A stretch of 16,565 nucleotides of DNA from RUG11272 sp045226335. GTDB taxonomy: Bacteria; Bacillota; Clostridia; Christensenellales; Aristaeellaceae. This document shows, piece by piece, positions 7,901 through 14,280 of this stretch. Location: assembly GCA_045226335.1 (NCBI GenBank), contig JBGVCH010000122.1, positions 1 to 16,565 on the forward strand, written 5' to 3'. The first letter of the stretch is position 1, and every line of letters starts with the position of its first letter. The notes under the pieces were generated by a model. That model saw only the letters and a program-made list of their open reading frames with translations. It made no database searches and was not told the origin of the DNA. The position numbers and the translations under genes are program-made.

Positions 7901-8401
7901 CCGGCCCTTGATGGCCGCCAAGTGCGCCACCCCCGCCAGGTCCATGACTTCCTGCACGCTGCCGGTGGACAGCATGGCAAAGCCCGTCTGCCGGCAGTTC
8001 ATCACGTCGGAATGGTCGCCGAAGATGGACAGGGCGTGGGTGCCCACGGTGCGGGCCGCCACGTGCAGGACGCCGGGCAGCCGCTCCCCGGCGATGCGAT
8101 GCATCACGGGGATCATCAGCATCAGGCCCTGGGAGGAGGTGAAGCTGGCCGCCAGGGCGCCTGTTTCGAGGGCTCCGTGCACCGCCGCCACCGCGCCGGC
8201 CTCGGACTGCATCTCTGTCAGCTGCACCGTCTGTCCGAACAGGTTCTTCTTTCCCCGGGCGGACCAATAGTCCGTCTTGCCCGCCATGGGCGAGGACGGG
8301 GTGATGGGGTAGATGGCGGCGATCTCGGTGAAGGCGTAGGCGATGTACGCCGCCGCCTCGTTGCCGTCCACGGTGACCCAGGTCTTCTTCTGATCAGACA
8401 T
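4907..8401 (-). CDS. nifJ: Pyruvate:ferredoxin (flavodoxin) oxidoreductase, single-chain
   Basis: A 1164-residue cytoplasmic enzyme that converts pyruvate + CoA to acetyl-CoA + CO2 with reduction of ferredoxin, and can run in reverse as pyruvate synthase. The start ATG at 8401 has CAGGAGG 8-9 nt upstream and overlaps the amidohydrolase stop by 8 bp. Domains in order: pyrimidine-binding domain (from 'YPITPSSPM', Thr34, with Arg117 in 'AARTVG'), transketolase C-like domain II, gamma domain ('GLGSDGTVGANKNT'), two 4Fe-4S motifs (Cys691/694/697/701 and Cys747/750/753/757), and the TPP domain ('GGDGWAYDIG', 'DTEVYSNTGGQ'). Cys813, Cys816, Cys841 and Cys1072 fit the proximal cluster. Thr34 and Arg117 correspond, as I recall, to the pyruvate-binding Thr and Arg of the Desulfovibrio enzyme, so pyruvate is the likely substrate. 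It is the last gene of the T-box operon. Confidence 0.97.
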   Translation of the reverse strand: MSDQKKTWVTVDGNEAAAYIAYAFTEIAAIYPITPSSPMAGKTDYWSARGKKNLFGQTVQLTEMQSEAGAVAAVHGALETGALAASFTSSQGLMLMIPVMHRIAGERLPGVLHVAARTVGTHALSIFGDHSDVMNCRQTGFAMLSTGSVQEVMDLAGVAHLAAIKGRVPFLHFFDGFRTSHEITKVEQLSYDDLKAMLDYDALQAFRDHALNPEHPMLRATVQNPDIYFQVREASNGDYAALPDIVEGYMAKINAVTGRDYHVFNYYGAPDADRVIVAMGSVSGCAEQVVDTLNAAGEKVGFLQVHLFRPFDTARFVAALPETVKKIAVLDRTKEMGSAGEPLYQDVCTALCGRADLTVVGGRYGLSSKDTTPAQIAAVFENLKREKPLNSFTVGIHDDVTHLSLPEDPAFAVADAGTVSCKFWGLGSDGTVGANKNTVEIINSHTDQFAQAYFEYDAKKSYGITKSHLRFGSRPIRSSYYVKQAEFVACHHPSYMAQYDIAEEVKPGGILLINCPWDDEALDRHLPAHAKREIARKGLRLCTIDAVKVAESLGLGSHFNMVLQSAFFHLMPVIPTDDAVAYMKAAAEKTYFAKGDEVVRRNLAAIDAGGEHLHWVKVPAEWAEAQDEPKPRRDVPRVVTDLLEPINAQKGDDLPVSAFRDYKDGVMDMGMTAYEKRGIAVRVPVWDSTKCLQCNKCAFVCPHAVIRPYLLTEAEAAAAPEGTQTASANGKQAAGLRYTLQVSAPDCTGCGSCAACCPAKEKALTMTPVAEIPDTSAAWAYTLSLPDKGDVFDPYTVKGSQFRRPLVEFSAACAGCGETPYAKLLTQLYGDRIYWANATGCSQAWGAAMPGIPYTVNRRGQGPAWSNSLFENNAEFSLGMVLSVRQQREALKMKIEAYREACADPAACAAMDAWLTGYDDFEGSQAVTDALIEALEACGDEQAEEILRRKDQLSKKTFWMYGGDGWAYDIGFGGLDHVLASGEDVNVLIVDTEVYSNTGGQSSKATQIGAVAQFASAGKKRPKKDLGGMLMTYGNVYVAQVAMGADNAQLVKALKEAQAFRGPSVIIAYAPCSAHGLKCGMDKVQDEMKRAVEAGYWSLYRYNPAEEHPFHLDCKAPTMPYEDFLDGEVRFAALRRTFPENAKTLFAEGAKLAQERYEKLKGLT

Positions 8402-9233
8402 CGGCGATGTCCTCCTGTTTCTCGTCGTCAAAGCGCAGGCCGTAGAATCTGGCGGCGTTGCGCCAGCAGATCCGCTCATAATCCTCCTGTTCAAGCCCCA
8501 GGGCGAACAGGTCTTCCAGCTCCCGCTTCTGGGGCCAGAAGGGATAGTCGGTTCCGAAGAGCACCCGGTCCGTTCCGTAGCCCAGGATGATGGCCTTTGC
8601 AATCTCCGGCTTCAGCCAGTAGAGGGAAGAGCTGCAGTCCACCATAAGGTTCGGGAAGGATTTCAGCTTCTCCACGGCCTCCTGCCACACGCTCCAGCCG
8701 CCCAGGTGAGCCGCCTCGACCTTCAGTTCGGGAAAAGCCCGCAGGATTACGGCGATCCGGTCCGGGTTGGAGTAGTCGTAGCGATGATCCCCGGCGTGGA
8801 TGCACACAGGAAGGCCCCGCGCCTCACACAGCCGGTAGATCTCCATAGCCCGGGGGTCGTCCGCGGGAAAGCCCTGGATGTCCGGATGCAGCTTCACGCC
8901 TCTCAGGCCCAGCGCTTCAATTTCATCCAAGTCCCGGGCAAAGTCGTCGCTGTCCGGGTGCATGGCCCCCAGGCCTGTCATGCAGCCGCCGCTTTCCTGT
9001 ACTGAGCGGGCGATGAAGGCGTTGATACGGGAGACCTGGTGCGGGCTCGTGGCCACGGAAAAGACGATGAAGTGGCTGATGCCTGCCTCCCGGCCTGAGC
9101 GGACCAGCTCCATGGCTGTTCCGTTCCAGGGTTGGCGCGGCAGTCGTTCGTAGAAGGACTCCACGCTTTCCACGGCCTTCAGGGCGATCTTCTCCGGATA
9201 GATATGACAGTGGCAGTCGATGATTCTTGTCAT
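8394..9233 (-). CDS. Amidohydrolase-2 family metal-dependent hydrolase or decarboxylase
   Basis: A 279-residue TIM-barrel protein of the amidohydrolase-related family (PF04909), which includes ACMSD-like decarboxylases and lactone hydrolases. The start ATG at 9233 has GAGGAG 4 nt upstream and lies 12 bp after the ligase stop. Metal-site motifs are complete: His8-x-His10 in 'IIDCHCHIYP', 'GVKLHP' (His116), His146 in 'IHAGDH', His176 in 'AAHLGG', and Asp229 in 'FGTDYPFW'. Length is normal for the family. The substrate cannot be read from sequence; the operon suggests a small acid or acyl intermediate. Its last 8 bases overlap the nifJ start, so the two are probably translationally coupled. Confidence 0.88.
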   Translation of the reverse strand: MTRIIDCHCHIYPEKIALKAVESVESFYERLPRQPWNGTAMELVRSGREAGISHFIVFSVATSPHQVSRINAFIARSVQESGGCMTGLGAMHPDSDDFARDLDEIEALGLRGVKLHPDIQGFPADDPRAMEIYRLCEARGLPVCIHAGDHRYDYSNPDRIAVILRAFPELKVEAAHLGGWSVWQEAVEKLKSFPNLMVDCSSSLYWLKPEIAKAIILGYGTDRVLFGTDYPFWPQKRELEDLFALGLEQEDYERICWRNAARFYGLRFDDEKQEDIADV

Positions 9234-9245
9234 GGCGCTCCTCGA

Positions 9246-11744
9246 TCAGGCGGTCTCGATCTTCGCGGCCTGCTGCAGGCCCAGCTTCTCCACGGCCATC
9301 TCCCGCATCCTGAACTTCTGGATCTTGCCGGCGTCGTTCATGGGGAAGCCGTCCACAAACTCGATGTACTTGGGCACCTTGTGCTTGGCCATGTGGTCCA
9401 GGACGAACTTGCGGATCTCGTCCACCGTGCAGGTCTCCCCCTCCTTAAGGATGATGCAGGCCATGATCTCCTCGCCCATGGCCTTGTCCGGCACACCGAT
9501 GACCTGCACGTCCGAGACCTTCGGATGGGTGTAGATGAACTCCTCGATCTCCTTGGGGTAGATGTTCTCGCCGCCGCGGATGATCATGTCCTTCAGGCGG
9601 CCGGTGATCCGGTAGTTGCCCTCCGGGGTGCGGCAGGCCAGATCGCCGGTGTGGAGCCAGCCGTCCTTGTCGATGGCCGCCGCGGTGGCCTTGGGCATCT
9701 TGTAGTAGCCCTTCATGATGTTGTAGCCCCGGGCCACGAACTCGCCGATGACCTCGTCCGGGCAGTCCTCGCCGGTCTCGGGGTCCACGATCTTGCACTC
9801 CACCTCGGGGAAGGCGCGGCCCACGGTGGCCACCCGGACCTCCAGCGGATCGGTGGTGCGGCTCATGGTGCAGCCGGGGGAAGCCTCCGTCTGGCCGTAG
9901 ACGATGACGATCTCCGTCATGTGCATCTTGTCCACCACGTCCCGCATCACGGCGATGGGGCACGGGCTGCCGGCCATGATGCCGGTGCGCATGTAGCTGA
10001 AATCGGTCCGCTCAAAGTCCGGGTGGGACAGCATGGCGATAAACATGGTGGGCACGCCGTGGAAGGCGGTGATGTGCTCGTTGTGGATGCAGGCCAGGGA
10101 GGACTTGGGCGAGAAGTAGGGCAGGGGCAGGATGGTGCCGGCGTGGGTCATGGTGGCCGTCATGGCCAGCACCATGCCGAAGCAGTGGAACATGGGCACC
10201 TGGATCATCATCCGGTCCGCGGTGGACAGGTCCATGCCGTCGCCGATGCACTTGCCGTCGTTGACGATGTTGTAGTGGGTCAGCATCACGCCCTTGGGGA
10301 AGCCGGTGGTGCCGGAGGTGTACTGCATGTTGCACACGTCGTTGACATCCACCGCCGCCGCCATGCGCCGCACCTCCTCGATGGGCGTGCGGTCGGCGTA
10401 GGTCAGGGCGTCCTCCCAGGTCAGGCAGCCCGGCTGACGGAAGCCCACCGTGATCACATTGCGCAGGAAGGGCAGCCGGCGGGCGTGCAGGGGATCGCCG
10501 GCCCTGTGGTCCGCCAGCTCCGGGCACAGCTCGTTCATGATCTCCCGGTAGTTGGAGTCCCGGTAGCCGTCGATCATCACCAGGGTGTGGGTGTCGGACT
10601 GCCGCAGCAGGTACTCCGCCTCGTGGATCTTGTAGGCGGTGTTCATGGTCACCAGCACGGCGCCGATCTTGGTGGTGGCCCAGAAGGTCACATACCACTG
10701 CATCACGTTGGTGGCCCAGATGGTCACCTTCGAGCCGGCCTTCACCCCCAGGGACACCAGCGCCCGGGCGAACTGGTCCACGTCGTCCCGGAATTCCGTG
10801 TAGGTCCGGGTGTAGTCCAGGGTGGTGTACTTGATGGCCAGCTGATCCGGGAACTCCGCGCAGACGTCGTCCAGCACCTGGGAGAAGGTCTTCTCGATGA
10901 GGGTCTCCTTCTTCCAGAGGTAGTAGCCGGTGCCGCGGTTGTTGATGTAGAGGTGCTTCCGGTTGAGGCGGGTGCTGGCGAAAGTGGACAGATAGTTGGC
11001 GAAGTGGGTCAGGATGATCTCCGGGTCATCCAGATCCCGCATCCAGCGGGGATCCCACTCCAGGGAGATAAAGCCGTCGTAGTTCACGGAGCGCAGGGCG
11101 TTCATCAGCTCCCGAAGAGGCAGCTCGCCCTCGCCGATGAGTTCCGGCACGGCGCCGTGATCCGTCCGTCGGAAATCGTGGACGTGGACGTGGCGGACAT
11201 AGGCTCCCAGGTTGGTGATGGAGGTCTCGCCGTCCTCCCCGCCGTTGACGCAGGTCTCGTGCATGTCCCAGCAGGCCGAGAGGCGCTCGTCGTCGGCGAA
11301 GTGGTTCAGCAGGTCCCGCAGCTTCGCCGTGTCGGCGTAGGCCCCCACCGTGTCCACCAGCAGGGTCACGGGGTGGGTGAGGCCGGCCATCAGCTGGCCC
11401 AGGCGCTCCACGCAGGCGTCCTGCCGGTCGCTCTCGGTGTGGATCACGATGCAGGGGATGCCCAGGCTGGCGCACAGCTCGGCGCTGGCCTGGAGCTCCT
11501 GCGGAAAGTCCGGGGCGGTGAAGTCCCGGGCGGTGTCGATGCAGGGGATGGTCAGCTTCTGCTCCGCCAGGCCCCGGCGGATCACCGCGGACAGCTCCGG
11601 GTTGGCCAGGCCGGTCTTCCCCTGGAAGATTGGGGCCTGGACATCCTGCAGCTCAATGCCGCTCATCTCCGTGGTGGCCGCCAGCCCGCAGAGATCCTGC
11701 CAGCCGAGGGTCTTCCAGTCGCGGATGGAGAAAGAGAGCTTCAT
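9246..11744 (-). CDS. Fusion of sugar-isomerase-like TIM barrel to acyl-CoA ligase
   Basis: An 832-residue two-domain protein. Residues 1 to about 265 resemble the xylose isomerase-like / sugar phosphate epimerase TIM barrel (PF01261). Its metal positions are Asp131 (usually Glu), Asp160 and His162 in 'WDMHE', His187/189 in 'HVHVHD', and Glu229 in 'ISLEWDP'. Residues about 280-832 are an ANL-superfamily acyl-CoA synthetase of the ACSF2/YngI-like type. The P-loop 'YTSGTTGFPKG' is at 475-485, followed by 'YGQTEASPG', 'WLHTGDLA', 'RLKDMIIRGGENIYPKEIEEF' and catalytic Lys807 in 'AGKIQKF'. Ligase activity (acid + ATP + CoA to acyl-CoA + AMP + PPi) is well supported; substrate unknown. The frame is continuous across the junction. 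ATG 11744 lies 3 bp after the upstream stop, with a G-rich site (AGGGGGT) about 7 nt ahead. Confidence 0.93.
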   Translation of the reverse strand: MKLSFSIRDWKTLGWQDLCGLAATTEMSGIELQDVQAPIFQGKTGLANPELSAVIRRGLAEQKLTIPCIDTARDFTAPDFPQELQASAELCASLGIPCIVIHTESDRQDACVERLGQLMAGLTHPVTLLVDTVGAYADTAKLRDLLNHFADDERLSACWDMHETCVNGGEDGETSITNLGAYVRHVHVHDFRRTDHGAVPELIGEGELPLRELMNALRSVNYDGFISLEWDPRWMRDLDDPEIILTHFANYLSTFASTRLNRKHLYINNRGTGYYLWKKETLIEKTFSQVLDDVCAEFPDQLAIKYTTLDYTRTYTEFRDDVDQFARALVSLGVKAGSKVTIWATNVMQWYVTFWATTKIGAVLVTMNTAYKIHEAEYLLRQSDTHTLVMIDGYRDSNYREIMNELCPELADHRAGDPLHARRLPFLRNVITVGFRQPGCLTWEDALTYADRTPIEEVRRMAAAVDVNDVCNMQYTSGTTGFPKGVMLTHYNIVNDGKCIGDGMDLSTADRMMIQVPMFHCFGMVLAMTATMTHAGTILPLPYFSPKSSLACIHNEHITAFHGVPTMFIAMLSHPDFERTDFSYMRTGIMAGSPCPIAVMRDVVDKMHMTEIVIVYGQTEASPGCTMSRTTDPLEVRVATVGRAFPEVECKIVDPETGEDCPDEVIGEFVARGYNIMKGYYKMPKATAAAIDKDGWLHTGDLACRTPEGNYRITGRLKDMIIRGGENIYPKEIEEFIYTHPKVSDVQVIGVPDKAMGEEIMACIILKEGETCTVDEIRKFVLDHMAKHKVPKYIEFVDGFPMNDAGKIQKFRMREMAVEKLGLQQAAKIETA

Positions 11745-11747
11745 CCC

Positions 11748-13160
11748 TTACACCCCCTCGTACACGATCTTGTTCAGCGCGCTGATGTAGGCGCGGATGG
11801 CGGCGCCGATGATGTCCGTGGAGATGCCGTTGCCCGCGTAGACCCGGCCGTCGGCCCGGAGTTTCACCAAGGCGCTGCCCATGGCTTCCCGGCCCTCGGT
11901 GACGGACTGGATCTGGAAGTCGTCCAACTCATAGTGGTGGCCGATGACCTGCTCGATGGCCAGGAAGGCCGCGTCGATGGGGCCGTCCCCCACGGAGACG
12001 CCCCGCAGCTGGGTGCCGTTCCGGTCCAGGGTCACGTTGGCGGTGGCCGTGATGACGTTGCCGCTGTTGATCACATAGCTCTCGATCCGGTAGGTGGGGG
12101 GCACCTGCATGGCCGTGGAGGCCACGATGGCGTCCAGCTCCCGGGTGCCCACATGGCTCTTCTTCACCGCCACCCGGCGGAAGGCTTCGTAGACCCGGGC
12201 CATGTCCTCCTCCGCCAGGTCATAGCCCAGCTGACGGACCACCTCGGCCACATCGGCCGCCTCGTCGCCGGCCGTCAGGGTCACGCCGGCGTTCTCCTCC
12301 CTGGCCGCGGCCCGGGGGAGCATGGCGCCGTCCGCCCGGCGGCTGTTCATCAGCCACTGCAGCTGGCCCAGGGTCCGACGGAGTTCCGTGGTCCTCAGGC
12401 CCACGGCGATGTGCAGGTCGTCTCCCCGCAGCCGGATGAAGTCCGCCAGCTGGCCCACGGGGACCGCGTTGCCGCCCAGGGCAGTGCAGACCAGGCCGTC
12501 CATGCCCTCGCCCACCGCGGCCACCGCGCCGGCGCAGGCCATGTGCATGGCGTCGTTGATCTGGACGGCCCAGGCCACGGTTTCCGGGGCACAGGCTTCC
12601 GCCTTCACCGACCGGGCAAAGGCCGCGAACTCGTCCGGGAACATCACGCCGGCGGTGTCGCAGAGGGTGACCCGGGACGCGCCGGCCTCCGCCGCCGCGC
12701 GGATCGCGGCCGTCAGGAAGCTGCGCTCGGCCCGGGTGGCGTCCATGGCGGTAAAGCCCACGTCCGCGCACAGGGCTTTGCAGGCCCGGACCCGGGCGCC
12801 GATGGCCTCCAGCAGGGCCGGGCCCTTCATGTGGGCCACGTACTCCATCTGCACCGGGGAGCAGGGGGCCTCCACGCTGAGGCTCGGCTGCTTCGCGGCA
12901 TGGATGCTGTCCCAGATGGTCTCCACCCGGGTGTCGTTCACGGGCACCACGGCGCACAGGGGTGTGGCCAGGGCCGCCGCCGCGCTCTTGTTGAAGAGCT
13001 GGTCCGCCTTGCTGTCCCCGATGGGCGGCAGTTCGATGCGATCCACCTTCATCCGGTCCAGGCTCCGGGCCATTTCGAGTTTCTCCCGGAAGGTCAGGGC
13101 GATGTCCCTGTTTTCCGCCGCGTCGCGGAGGGTGCGGTCGATCAGCTGGATGGTCTTCAT
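11748..13160 (-). CDS. LeuA/citramalate synthase-like DRE-TIM protein lacking the HxH metal pair
   Basis: A 470-residue member of the HMGL-like / DRE-TIM family (PF00682) with a C-terminal LeuA allosteric domain (PF08502), about residues 355-470, beginning 'YRIESYVINSG'. Relatives condense acetyl-CoA with a 2-oxoacid, as in 2-isopropylmalate, citramalate or homocitrate synthesis. N-terminal 'IDRTLRDAAENRD' is a variant of DxTLRDGEQ: Arg12 and Asp13 are kept but Gly-Glu-Gln is lost. 'VTLCDTAGVMFPDE' (164-177) matches the usual DTxG segment. The metal-binding His-x-His (normally HCHND) is replaced by Gln200-Ile-Asn202, and the usual GxGERxGN segment reads 'ALGGNAVPVGQ'. It may therefore use altered chemistry or be regulatory. 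ATG 13160 has GGGAG 9 nt upstream. It is the first gene after the T-box. Confidence 0.85.
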   Translation of the reverse strand: MKTIQLIDRTLRDAAENRDIALTFREKLEMARSLDRMKVDRIELPPIGDSKADQLFNKSAAAALATPLCAVVPVNDTRVETIWDSIHAAKQPSLSVEAPCSPVQMEYVAHMKGPALLEAIGARVRACKALCADVGFTAMDATRAERSFLTAAIRAAAEAGASRVTLCDTAGVMFPDEFAAFARSVKAEACAPETVAWAVQINDAMHMACAGAVAAVGEGMDGLVCTALGGNAVPVGQLADFIRLRGDDLHIAVGLRTTELRRTLGQLQWLMNSRRADGAMLPRAAAREENAGVTLTAGDEAADVAEVVRQLGYDLAEEDMARVYEAFRRVAVKKSHVGTRELDAIVASTAMQVPPTYRIESYVINSGNVITATANVTLDRNGTQLRGVSVGDGPIDAAFLAIEQVIGHHYELDDFQIQSVTEGREAMGSALVKLRADGRVYAGNGISTDIIGAAIRAYISALNKIVYEGV

Positions 13161-13222
13161 ATGCGGTCACTCCCATTCGGATCATATGGCGGGATGAGAT
13201 GGAAAACGGCGGACGTTGGCAG

Positions 13223-13253
13223 AAAAAAACCCAGGATTCATCTGAACTCTGGG
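13223..13253 (-). terminator. Conditional terminator of the T-box leader
   Basis: On the minus strand a stem CCCAGAGTTCA / TGAATCCTGGG forms with one mismatch and one G-T pair, followed by seven T (complement of 13223-13229). It sits just after the antiterminator bulge, and its 5' CCC can instead pair in the antiterminator, as usual for T-boxes. Confidence 0.88.
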
Positions 13254-13503
13254 ACGATCTTTCAACCGCGGTACCACCCGGATTGCCGTAAAAACGGCCG
13301 CTTTGGCGCTCCATCAAGCGCTTTGCCGTGGTAACGGGGCGTCCGGACTTCCCTACCGCCTTGGCCTTCAGGAAGTCAGCTCTGGCAGGAGACTGGCCAT
13401 GCACCGCCACCGGCTCACACCGACCGCCGGTTCTCTGAAGGGAGAGCGCATGCCCATAGTGCCGTCATCGCTTTTCATATGGCGACCCGACGTCCGTCGA
13501 GTC
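13223..13503 (-). ncRNA. T-box riboswitch leader, candidate specifier CTC (Leu)
   Basis: The minus strand carries the highly conserved T-box GGGTGGTACCGCG (complement of 13267-13279), then CGTCCC and the terminator. Stem I features upstream include GCGATGACGG (k-turn-like), AGAGAACCGG and GGTCGGTGTGAGCC (distal Stem I). My hand fold pairs GGCA with TGCC, and GGGCATGC with GCATGGCC (one mismatch), leaving AGTCTCC as the 3' side of the specifier loop. Placed relative to the following GAG, the specifier would be CTC, Leu (complement of 13389-13391). The UGGU in the bulge would pair with tRNA discriminator A, consistent with tRNA-Leu. Uncharged tRNA would favour antitermination and switch on the whole leuA-like to nifJ operon. 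The class is certain; the specifier is moderately supported. Confidence 0.93.
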
Positions 13504-13509
13504 ACCGTC

Positions 13510-13538
13510 ATCCTATAACAAAAGCCCCCGCTTGTCAA
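13510..13538 (-). promoter_or_regulatory. Promoter of the T-box operon
   Basis: On the minus strand TTGACA (complement of 13533-13538) is followed by a 17-bp spacer and TAGGAT (complement of 13510-13515). It sits directly ahead of the T-box leader, predicting a start near 13503. Confidence 0.8.
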
Positions 13539-13631
13539 GCGGAGCTCGCCCCGCGGCTTGTACTGCGTTTGTTTTTCCTCGGCGTTCCATCGGAGATCGT
13601 GCGCGGAGGCAGCAGGGATATGTTTCCGGTG

Positions 13632-13661
13632 TTTACGGGAACGGCCCATGTGTGCTATCAT
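13632..13661 (+). promoter_or_regulatory. Extended -10 promoter of the acetyltransferase gene
   Basis: TGCTATCAT gives an extended -10 (TATCAT at 13656-13661, TGn just before). A weak -35 TTTACG (13632-13637) lies 18 bp upstream. The start would be near 13668, about 35 nt before the gene. The stretch 13541-13631 between this promoter and the divergent T-box promoter shows nothing else I can support. Confidence 0.65.
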
Positions 13662-13702
13662 GCAGAGGGGCTTTTAATCCAACTTTCTGTCGGGAGGATG
13701 GC

Positions 13703-14257
13703 ATGTACATAGAACGGACAGACAACATGAAGGAGCTCTTCCCCGAGCCGCCGGTCCTGGCCGACGGCACCCTCTGCCTGAGGCCGCTGGCGGCCGCGGA
13801 TGCGGAGGACCTGGGGAAACTGACACGGCAGGACGCGGTTTACCGTTACCTGCCCACCTTCCTGTTTGAAAAGAAATACGAGCGGGCGGAAGACGCGATC
13901 CCGCGCATGTACGACGAGGGCCTGGAGGATTCCCTGATCCTCGGCGTCTTCAGGGGCGAGGCCTTCTGCGGTCTGGCGGAGGTGTACGGTTACAGGGCGC
14001 CGATCCGCAAGGCCAGCGTCGGATACAGACTGCTGCGGGAGGAATGGGGTAAGGGGATCGCCACGGCGTCCCTGCGGATGGTGGTCCGCGAACTGCTGAC
14101 CGCGCACGGGATCGAGATCATCACCGCCAGCACCATGCTGGAAAACCGGGCGTCCGCCCATGTGCTTCAGAAAAACGGATTCACGCTGGTCAACCACGCC
14201 GTCGACGAGGACTGGGGCTTCCCCGAGCCGACCCCGGCGGATAAATGGATCCGATAA
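13703..14257 (+). CDS. GNAT-family N-acetyltransferase, RimJ/RimL-like
   Basis: A 184-residue acetyl-CoA-dependent N-acetyltransferase of the Acetyltransf_3 type. ATG 13703 is chosen because GGGAGG (13692-13697) lies 5 nt upstream; the frame is open further 5' but has no start signal there. The order is typical: 'LADGTLCLRPLAAADAEDL' (N-terminal strand and helix), central 'FCGLAEVYGY' strand, 'VGYRLLREEWGKGIATASL' (motif A, acetyl-CoA pyrophosphate loop, about residues 106-124), and 'NRASAHVLQKNGF' (motif B). RimL/RimJ relatives acetylate ribosomal protein N-termini, but many homologues modify small molecules, so the substrate is open. It is a single-gene unit divergent from the T-box operon and convergent with the next gene. 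Confidence 0.9.
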   Translation: MYIERTDNMKELFPEPPVLADGTLCLRPLAAADAEDLGKLTRQDAVYRYLPTFLFEKKYERAEDAIPRMYDEGLEDSLILGVFRGEAFCGLAEVYGYRAPIRKASVGYRLLREEWGKGIATASLRMVVRELLTAHGIEIITASTMLENRASAHVLQKNGFTLVNHAVDEDWGFPEPTPADKWIR

Positions 14258-14270
14258 CCGCGCGACGCGG
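14258..14270. other. Short hairpin between convergent genes
   Basis: CCGCG-CGA-CGCGG directly follows the acetyltransferase stop and precedes the end of the opposing gene by 10 bp. It has no T-run, so any termination role is weak. Confidence 0.3.
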
Positions 14271-14280
14271 CCTCCGGGCA

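Noticed and set aside
4907..8401. Idea that this PFOR homologue is a branched-chain or aryl 2-oxoacid:ferredoxin oxidoreductase making amino acids by reductive carboxylation of branched acids
   Set aside because: It is a single-chain PFOR with the pyruvate-binding Thr and Arg apparently kept (Thr34, Arg117), whereas branched-chain enzymes are usually multi-subunit. Pyruvate remains the better substrate call, though the ligase-PFOR pairing is still suggestive.
4688..8590. Very long open frame on the plus strand opposite nifJ
   Set aside because: It is antisense to a full-length enzyme with all its motifs intact. The translation is low-complexity (G, V, H, L, R rich), as expected from the complement of GC-rich codons, and has no ribosome binding site or known domain.
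9132..13334. Open frame of about 1400 codons on the plus strand opposite the amidohydrolase, ligase and leuA-like genes
   Set aside because: It spans three real genes and their junctions as well as part of the T-box. The composition is biased and no motif is visible, so it is an artefact of high GC.
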